Made by a program: the position numbers and the translations under genes
The notes under the pieces: model-generated
What the model was told of the DNA's origin: nothing
The model's input: only the letters and a program-made list of their open reading frames with translations
Databases searched by the model: none
NCBI RefSeq assembly: GCF_019393635.1
Contig: NC_057866.1
Coordinates: 3,436,223 to 3,500,222, forward strand
Reading direction: 5' to 3'
Length of the DNA stretch: 64,000 nt
Origin: Dromiciops gliroides
Lineage: Eukaryota; Chordata; Mammalia; Microbiotheria; Microbiotheriidae
In this document: positions 59,501 to 64,000 of the stretch, in pieces
Layout of the letters: every line of letters begins with the position of its first letter
Position numbering within the stretch: the stretch's first letter is position 1

Positions 59501-60418
59501 CCATCCCCACTTGGGAAGCAAGGGATCCTGGCTTCGTTTGGCTATGGATCCCTAAGGCCAGGACTTGGCACAAATTAGCAGGTTAACAGTGCCCAGTCAC
59601 TCTAAGGCAAGGAGGAAGGTAGAGGCTACCTGTGAAAACCTTCCTTCGGGCCCAGCCATCAGCTAAACACAACTGGAAGTCTGTAATAGCAGACGTGTGT
59701 GTGTGTGTGGGGGGGTGGGTCCTCTCCAAATCTGGGACTTATCCCTACTCTGAGCTCATGACCCAGGGCACCTGGAGGAGGGGGGAAGAAGGCTGGCTGG
59801 ACAGTGAGTGCCCAACAGAGCCGGGGGCCCCTACCTACCTCCCCAGTCTGACTTCATGCAAGTCAGACTTATCTAGTAGTCTCCGAGACAGGTCCCTTCC
59901 CACCTCCTTATCTTTGCATAGGCCGTGCAGTGCCCAAAACCTGAAATTCATTCCCTCTTCAGAAGCCAAGTGCCCCACCCCCCAAATTAGCAATTTGCAT
60001 TTAATTAGTTAAGTGAATGCAAGTCTCAGGAAGGTAAACACCCTCAGGGCAAGATCTGGAGGAGCCATAACAGGTTTTAGGTAAATTGAATTCAGTGGAA
60101 AGTAAGACTAGTCCTGTGGGGGTGGGGGGTCGTCACCCCTTAGCCAAACTGGGGTAACTTTGCCAAGTCCTTTGGCCATTCAGCCAAGAGATACCCACCT
60201 GTCTGGAAGTAGTTAGCCTTTTTCCATCTCGGTGTTTTCACGGGCAATCCTGTGTCCAGAAGGGTGTCCCCAGCGGCCAGCCCCGAGGCATCCAGACCAG
60301 GGGCAGCTGGGGCCTGGGCAGGCCTTTCAGCTGCCAGGCCCTCCGGCTCCACAGTCTCCACTGCTGGGGCTGTGGCCAAGTACTTGGCCTTCTCCAGGTG
60401 AAGAGGAGACAGAACAAA
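50409..60418 (-). CDS. Domesticated integrase gene with PHD finger (GIN2-like), 8 exons found
   Basis: Eight minus-strand exons (60199-60418, 56943-57127, 55914-55973, 54919-55152, 52565-52671, 51815-51905, 50857-51129, 50409-50585) have AG acceptors and GT donors, and their phases fit without exception, giving 448 codons and a stop. In this partial model (residue 1 = first codon of the 60199-60418 exon) the order is a Pro/Ala-rich N-part (1-73), an integrase-type HHCC zinc finger (about 74-142), an integrase core (about 156-299), a run of Glu (300-325) and a C4HC3 PHD finger (373-423). Known families: Gypsy integrases, Ginger1 DNA transposons (some with PHD fingers) and the vertebrate genes GIN1 and GIN2. 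Preserved frame over 10 kb and introns point to a host gene rather than a recent element. The catalytic acidic positions look partly replaced, so a nuclear, non-enzymatic DNA- or chromatin-binding role is inferred. The start codon and promoter were not found. The GIN2 assignment is by memory of family features, not by search. Confidence 0.82.
50857..51129 (-). CDS. Integrase/PHD gene, exon g: Glu-rich linker and first PHD cysteines
   Basis: 91 codons, phase 0 both sides, acceptor ccatctctag and donor GTG|gtgagt. It opens with about 25 residues that are nearly all Glu, coded by a purine-rich GAG/GAA repeat, passes through a Pro/Ser-rich linker and ends with CFYCNRLPDEGDSDVFAV, the first zinc-ligand pair of a PHD finger. 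The acidic run may vary in length between individuals because it is a coding microsatellite. Confidence 0.85.
51318..51494 (+). mobile_element. MAR1-like SINE
   Basis: CAGTCATGTCTGACTCTTTG, TTGCCATTTCTTTCTCCAGC and GTGACTTGCCCAGGGTCACA in order; intronic in the integrase/PHD gene. Confidence 0.85.
51815..51905 (-). CDS. Integrase/PHD gene, exon f: end of integrase core
   Basis: 91 bases between acceptor tttcatttcag and donor TGT|gtaagt; the first base completes the Arg codon left open by exon e and the exon ends on a codon boundary. It encodes TANPADWDQHLHKVFFLP, matching the HPxDWDExLPxxxFAYR helix that closes the core in Gypsy integrases and GIN1. Confidence 0.83.
52008..52150 (-). mobile_element. 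tRNA-derived SINE
   Basis: Same-strand as the integrase/PHD gene, intronic; the target CTATGTCTT is reused by the next copy. Confidence 0.9.
52166..52314 (-). mobile_element. tRNA-derived SINE
   Basis: Second insertion in the same target (AAGCT(C)TATCTTCTT to its right). Confidence 0.9.
52565..52671 (-). CDS. Integrase/PHD gene, exon e: integrase core, middle
   Basis: Acceptor ttatcctttcag, donor GAG|gtgagc, 107 bases, phase 0 in and 2 out. It encodes a helix (LNTILKMALKIQRNL), then VVQYNPQTDCFLENS, which corresponds to the YHPQTDGxxE segment of Gypsy-type integrases that carries the third catalytic residue (a Glu is present at that place). Confidence 0.85.
53074..53760 (+). mobile_element. 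L1 ORF2 end, old
   Basis: Diverged ORF2 end (TGGTTGGTGGAGTTGTGC, GCAATTTGGAACTATGTCC, GGGATGCCCATCCATTGGG), in the intron between exons d and e of the integrase/PHD gene. Confidence 0.75.
53860..53990 (-). mobile_element. MIR-like SINE, old
   Basis: CTCATTTAAGAGATGAGGAA and GAGGCCACACAGGTAGG, the usual MIR central block. Confidence 0.6.
54412..54545 (+). mobile_element. MIR-like SINE 3' part
   Basis: CAGTTTCCTCACCTGTAGAATGAG through AGTAGGTGCTTTATCATTAT. Confidence 0.7.
54919..55152 (-). CDS. Integrase/PHD gene, exon d: integrase core, first part
   Basis: 78 codons between acceptor ccgctccctag and donor CAG|gtaggg, phase 0 in and out. It reads like the first two-thirds of an RNase H-fold integrase core: a GPL turn (HLFGPLELTATG), the strand FAFVAVDYFTQSVHAAP, helix ETGAQILKLVKRFGLPEGI, then IISTQQHSFLHQ where active integrases have the second acidic motif. 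The fold signature is clear, but the acidic catalytic positions are not all conserved. Confidence 0.87.
55914..55973 (-). CDS. Integrase/PHD gene, exon c: zinc-finger C-half
   Basis: Exactly 20 codons between acceptor tcacaacccccag and donor CTG|gtgagt, phase 0 on both sides. It encodes IKKCKKCEDKHIRMAAQVAL; the CxxC pair completes the HHCC zinc finger started in the preceding exon. Too short to be seen without the neighbouring exons. Confidence 0.82.
56190..56290 (-). mobile_element. MIR-like SINE fragment
   Basis: ACCGAGGCTCCTAGAACTTC, CTCGCCCAAGGTCACATACC. Another such fragment lies at about 56790-56890 (GTCACCCAGGCAGG, CCATCCACTGTGCCACCCAG). Confidence 0.6.
56943..57127 (-). CDS. Integrase/PHD gene, exon b: zinc-finger N-half
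   Basis: Acceptor ttcttccccaag, donor CGG|gtatga, 185 bases, phase 1 in and 0 out. It encodes DGILYRQSKDRNQKC and continues with the His pair of an integrase HHCC finger (HVVKRRHYG) and the hallmark KYYWPEMATDV. The same segment order is seen in Gypsy integrases and in GIN1. Confidence 0.85.
57128..57937. other. Intron sequence, no element recognised
   Basis: Between exon b and exon a of the integrase/PHD gene. Minus-strand frames of up to 119 codons lack splice or family support. Confidence 0.4.
57938..58305 (-). mobile_element. Solo LTR, endogenous retrovirus family A
   Basis: Fossil LTR of about 368 bases, closely similar to the LTR at 28833-29214 (shared blocks include the poly(A)-signal region AATAAATGCTTAAAAGTC on the minus strand). 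No target duplication could be recognised. It lies in an intron of the integrase/PHD gene, in the same orientation as the gene. Confidence 0.82.
58276..58288 (+). promoter_or_regulatory. CTCF-like motif in LTR
   Basis: CCAGCAGGGGGCG, an excellent match to the CTCF core, at the same place in the LTR as the motif at 4278. The homologous position at 28850-28862 (minus strand, CCAGCAGGTGTCG) has one mismatch. Confidence 0.55.
58815..58921 (-). mobile_element. tRNA-derived SINE, shortened
   Basis: (ATT)n tail, head incomplete (ACTGCTGCCCC); next to a MAR1-like SINE. Confidence 0.85.
58930..59110 (+). mobile_element. MAR1-like SINE
   Basis: TGTTCAGTTGTGTCCGTCTC, GATTTGCCATTTCCTTCTCC, AACTGAGGCAAACAGGGTG. 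Confidence 0.88.
59111..60198. other. Intron sequence, no element recognised
   Basis: Unique sequence between exon a and the SINE pair at 58.8-59.1 kb; short (GT)n at 59695-59710. Confidence 0.4.
60199..60418 (-). CDS. Integrase/PHD gene, exon a (most 5' found)
   Basis: The exon starts after an acceptor ending in CTACCCAG and ends at donor CAG|gtgggt. It encodes 73 residues plus one base, with Pro/Ala-rich sequence (AERPAQAPAAPGL) and a basic end (TPRWKKANYFQT). The last base joins the next exon to form an Asp codon. A nearer acceptor (CACCTGGAG) would shorten the exon by nine codons and keep frame, so the 5' edge is uncertain. It has no in-frame ATG; coding must begin in an upstream exon not identified here. 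Confidence 0.7.
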
Positions 60419-60557
60419 CTGGGTAGAGTGCACCTGGCCGGGCCTCAGGCCTCGGCCCCCCCCCCCCCCCCCCCCGCCCCCCCAGCCCCCACTCTTCTCC
60501 CTCTTCCCATCCTCTGCCCTCAACCAACCCCCCCTCCCCCCAGCACTGGACGTTTGA

Positions 60558-60706
60558 GGGGCAGCTAGGTGGCGCAGTGGATAGAGCACCGGCCCTGGAT
60601 TCAGGAGGACCTGAGTTCAAATTCGGCCTCAGACACTTAACACTTACTAGCTGTGTGACCCTGGGCAAGTCACTTAACCCCAATTGCCTTACAAAAAATA
60701 AAAGAA
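60558..60706 (+). mobile_element. tRNA-derived SINE
   Basis: Sense, close to the family consensus, so young. Confidence 0.94.
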
Positions 60707-60819
60707 TCTTGTTTTCATTGAACAAACACTTCAGTATAAGATTCCCCAATACATCTGACCCAAGCCCACCCCCAGCGAGGGGGATGTCTGCATAGCCCAC
60801 TGATGAGGCTGCAGCCAGT

Positions 60820-60940
60820 AACCCCATTTAACAGGAGGAAACTGAGGCTCTTTGGGGAAGGGATTTGCCTGTGGTCCCAACAACCACTAAGTGTTTGGGG
60901 TAGAATTTAAACTGAGGGTTCCTGGTGAATCTTTCTATCA
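60820..60940 (-). mobile_element. MIR-like SINE fragment
   Basis: AGGAGGAAACTGAGGCTC followed by a diverged body. Confidence 0.55.
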
Positions 60941-62603
60941 TGCATCCCTCTGTCTGTCCAGTGTCTGTCTAGGTATCTGGTCAATTATGTGTCTGTCCGT
61001 ACCCAGCATTTAGTTCCGTGCCTAGCATTAAGTGCGGTAAGATGTCCCAGGGCAGGGGCAGCGCCAAGAAAGGTCACTTGAAAGATGCCAGAAAAAAATT
61101 CAGATTTCCTGAAGGGTGGAAGGAAAGCTATGCAGGGGTGGGGGGTGGTCGGCAGAGGGGGCTGAAGAAAGATGGGGGTAGGGGGGCACAAGTCAGCATC
61201 GGACATTTGCTCCAGGGAGCACTAGGGAGCCACTGGCCTTAAAACGAGAGAGGTGACCTGGGCTTCAGGAAAAGCGACTGGCGGAGAGACTGAGGCAGGC
61301 AGATCCCCCCCCCCCCAAGCTGGCTACTGGCTTAGTCCAGGCCTGAAGGGATGAGGGTCTGCGCCAGTCGGGGGGCAATGCTGAGAGGAGAAATTGGGGA
61401 GATGTGTGAGGGCCCCCCCTCATCCAGAAGAGAAAGGGAATCGCTGAGGTTATAGGACTGGCTGACCTGGGAGAAGGAGGGTTGTACCCTCCAAAGTAGC
61501 AGAAACAGTAGGTGCTTAATATATGCTTGTTGAGGTGAAACCAGGCAGGCCTAGACTCCATTGAGCCTCTTATGTTCCTACCAGCATAGGACTGGTGCCA
61601 ATGGCATGGACTGATCTCCCAGGCCGGGCAAGCTCAGTGTGGGCCAGCTGGCGGGGTGGGGGGAAGAGGAGGCCTAACAGGGACAAGGGCCTCCCAGGCT
61701 GTGCTGGACCAGCCAGCCATCACCTCCCATTTCTTGGGGCTCAGCGGGGTGCCAAAGCTTTTCAAACTATTTTCTCACAGGAACCTCACTTACTATTAAG
61801 GACAGGGGTGGGGGAAGGGCGTAGGAGCTGTTTTATGATGAAAATGAGGCTCAAGAAAGGGGACATGCCCAGCAGGAGACATCAAGCAGAGATCTGCAGT
61901 CTGGGTAATGGGGGCTCTAGCCTTAGGAGATGGACGGTCATTACCCAAAATGAAGGACAGCACTATGTTAGTCATGTTACAGTGTGTCCCCAGGACACAT
62001 ACCCAGGAGCATGTGGGTAAGGACAGAGCTCCAGCATCCTCAGCCCAGCCAACAGGACTGTGATGTCCAGGGCCTCGTCCCTCCAATCCAATTGCTCTCG
62101 CCGTGCTCATGGATACCCACCCCCAACAGCGGGCAGAGAGAGGAGGGGCAGATTGACCCACAGAATAAAGGGTGGGGAGTCCCCAGGGACAGTGGGGAGG
62201 GGGATTCCAGCGGCCTCTTAGAGGGAGGATTAAGCCTTCAGAGAGTTTAGGAAGCTAAAGGGAGATAGAGCCCCATTTCCTACATGAAGCCACCCCACCC
62301 CATGCTCACCCAGGCCAAGGGTCACTGGAGCCAAACACTAGTTACAGGAATCACCACAGGTTCCACTTTGCCCAAGGAACTGTTCCCTTGGACCCAGCTG
62401 ACCCTGCAGGCTTCCCATTCCCCCATGCCTACTTACAGCCAGATTGCTCTATAAGACCCTTCCTCCATGTCCCTCCATCCCTCATGTGCCTCTGTGTCAG
62501 CCCTGTCTGTGTCCCTTATCAGTCTGTCAGTCCGTCTGGCCATCCATCCAGTATGTCTGATGGCAGTCAAAGAAACTCACAAGACTGCCCCCCCAGTAAG
62601 CGT

Positions 62604-62605
<2 letters not shown>
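60941..62605. other. Unique sequence, no gene confirmed
   Basis: The 5' exon(s) of the integrase/PHD gene may lie here or beyond the window. A L2/MIR-like end (AGTAGGTGCTTAATATATGC) lies at 61508. Nothing else recognisable. Confidence 0.4.

Positions 62606-62648
<43 letters not shown>
62606..62648. repeat. (CA)n microsatellite
   Basis: About 21 CA units. Confidence 0.95.
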
Positions 62649-62649
<1 letters not shown>

Positions 62650-63026
62650 CTACACTGGTTCCCTTCAACAGAATTAAGCACTTTCTTTTTTTGGTTTTCG
62701 TGCCCCCAAAGCCCAGTTTTAGGGTGCCCTCCCTCTCCTGGGGCTATCTCGCCCACAGCCTGCCCTTGGCCTTTGGTCCCTGGGCCTCCCCCACATTCTG
62801 CAATCAGGAACCTTGATCCACACCAGTAGATCTTTGTTCCAGGCCAGGGTGTGTCCCTCTGGGCTCTCTTGGGCCCCATCTGATCCTTTGCATCCACTAG
62901 ACCTGACCGATGGTTTGGCCCACATAATTGGGCTTTTCAAATTCCCTCAGAAAGCCTGGTTGCCAGGCCACCTCGGTAGACAGACAGATTCAAAGAAGGA
63001 CAGAGGACTGAGAAACAAATATATGT

Positions 63027-63240
63027 TGAATGTTCAGTCATGTTTGACTCTTCCTGACCCCATCTGGGGTTTTCCTGGCAGAGATAATGGAGAGGTTTGC
63101 CATTTCCTTCTCCAGCTCATTTGACAGAGGAGGAAACTGAGGCAAACAGTTTTAAGTGACTTCCCCAGGGTTGAACAGCTACTGTCTGAAGCTGGATTTG
63201 AACTCAGGTCCTGGGCCTCTCTCCACTATGCCAAGGTGCC
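63027..63240 (+). mobile_element. MAR1-like SINE
   Basis: GTTCAGTCATGTTTGACTC through GGATTTGAACTCAGGTCC. Confidence 0.88.
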
Positions 63241-63782
63241 TCACATGAAATGAGAAGACACATTCCAATCCTGCCTCAAACATTACCTGGGTAGCCTCAG
63301 GCGGGGCAGCCCACCTTAACCATACCTTGCCCCCGCCTGCCCCCCAGAACACCTGGTGGTGTCTGAAGCCTCTCACTGTTCAGCAGGGGTCACACATGTG
63401 GACGGACCCTGCAGTGGAGACCAAGCTCCACATGAATTACCCCCTTCCCACCCCCACAAAGACAAAGTCCTGCTTGGACAGGCCTATGACAGAAGTCTCG
63501 GCCTGTACAACTTCCAAAACAGGTTGGTTAACCAATGGATCCGCTTCTATTTATTGAGATTTATGGAGCAGTTGGGTGGCCGGGGGATGGCGCAGCACTC
63601 AGAGTCTTAACCCCACATTCATTTACTCGCTGAGCTGGTCACCCTGAGCAAGGGACTTAGTCACAGTTTTATAATAATAGCACCCACCTCACAGAGCTGT
63701 GTAGATAAAAAAGCTATAATATATCATTTCAAATCTTGAGCACCTCCCCACCTTACCCCAGTCAGGGTACTTTCCCTATTCC

Positions 63783-64000
63783 TTGTTCAACCATTTCAGT
63801 CATATCTGACTCTTTGTGGCCCCATCTGGGATTTTCTTGGCAAAGATACTGGAGTATTTTGCCATTTCCTTCTTCAGCTCATTTTACAGATGAGGCAAGC
63901 TAGGCAAGTCAGGTAAGGTGACTTACCCAGGGTCACACAACTAGGAAGAGTCTGAAGCCAGGCTTAAACTCATGATGACGACTCTTAGTGACTTATCCAC
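63783..64000 (+). mobile_element. MAR1-like SINE, cut by window end
   Basis: TTCAGTCATATCTGACTCTTTG, TTTTGCCATTTCCTTCTTCAG, GGGTCACACAACTAGGAAG. Confidence 0.85.

Noticed and set aside
1655-60827. Recurrent frames with DRAPALESG and LRHLTLTSC, or LGLSDLPRVTQLVSVKCLR
   Set aside because: They are the same tRNA-derived SINE read in sense or antisense, not a protein family.
1-64000. CRISPR arrays, bacterial operons, phage genes
   Set aside because: The repeats are mammalian SINE/LINE and simple repeats; no regularly spaced direct repeats with unique spacers.

Overview
The window is mammalian nuclear DNA, almost certainly from a marsupial. It is packed with the tRNA-derived SINE typical of marsupials (a head with A-box and B-box followed by a conserved body), a second MAR1/MIR-like SINE, marsupial-type L1 elements at several ages, L2/L3 remnants and a few endogenous-retrovirus fossils. 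There is no operon structure. Most long open frames are conceptual translations of SINEs, simple repeats or GC-rich minisatellite.

Two host genes can be supported from exon-level evidence, both on the minus strand. (1) At 50.4-60.4 kb, eight exons with canonical splice sites and perfectly compatible phases encode about 448 residues: a Pro/Ala-rich N-part, an HHCC zinc finger, a Gypsy/Ginger-type integrase core, a Glu-rich linker and a complete C4HC3 PHD finger. This is best read as a domesticated integrase gene of the GIN family (GIN2-like), and it is the most interesting object here. The N-terminal exon(s) were not found. (2) At 7.5-11.0 kb, three cysteine-rich exons match the extracellular domain of a TNF-receptor-superfamily death/decoy receptor (TNFRSF10/FAS subgroup). 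A CpG-island exon with a TATA box and a signal peptide at 40.6 kb is a plausible first exon; a second signal-peptide-like exon lies at 30.3 kb. One receptor exon carries one base too many, so the copy may be a pseudogene or there may be a sequence error.

Layout. 0-7.1 kb: nested L1, SINE and solo-LTR insertions. 7.5-11.05 kb: receptor exons. 11.5-12.4 kb: processed RPL6 retrocopy with target-site duplication. 12.4-21.4 kb: stacked L1s, one near full length, plus a mariner-type MITE. 21.9-29.6 kb: an older L1 opened by SINEs, a retroviral protease/RT fossil and a retroviral element with inverted LTRs. 29.6-38.4 kb: mostly unique sequence with scattered SINEs. 38.85-39.46 kb: C/G-rich minisatellite, then a CpG island to about 41.4 kb. 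41.7-49.9 kb: SINEs, L1 tails and a 0.55 kb CT tract. 50-60.4 kb: the integrase/PHD gene. 60.5-64 kb: unique sequence with SINEs.

The two genes are unrelated in function as far as can be seen. The remaining content is a readable record of repeated retrotransposition: many insertions keep exact target-site duplications, several SINEs entered the same target twice, and one LTR family carries a CTCF-like motif.
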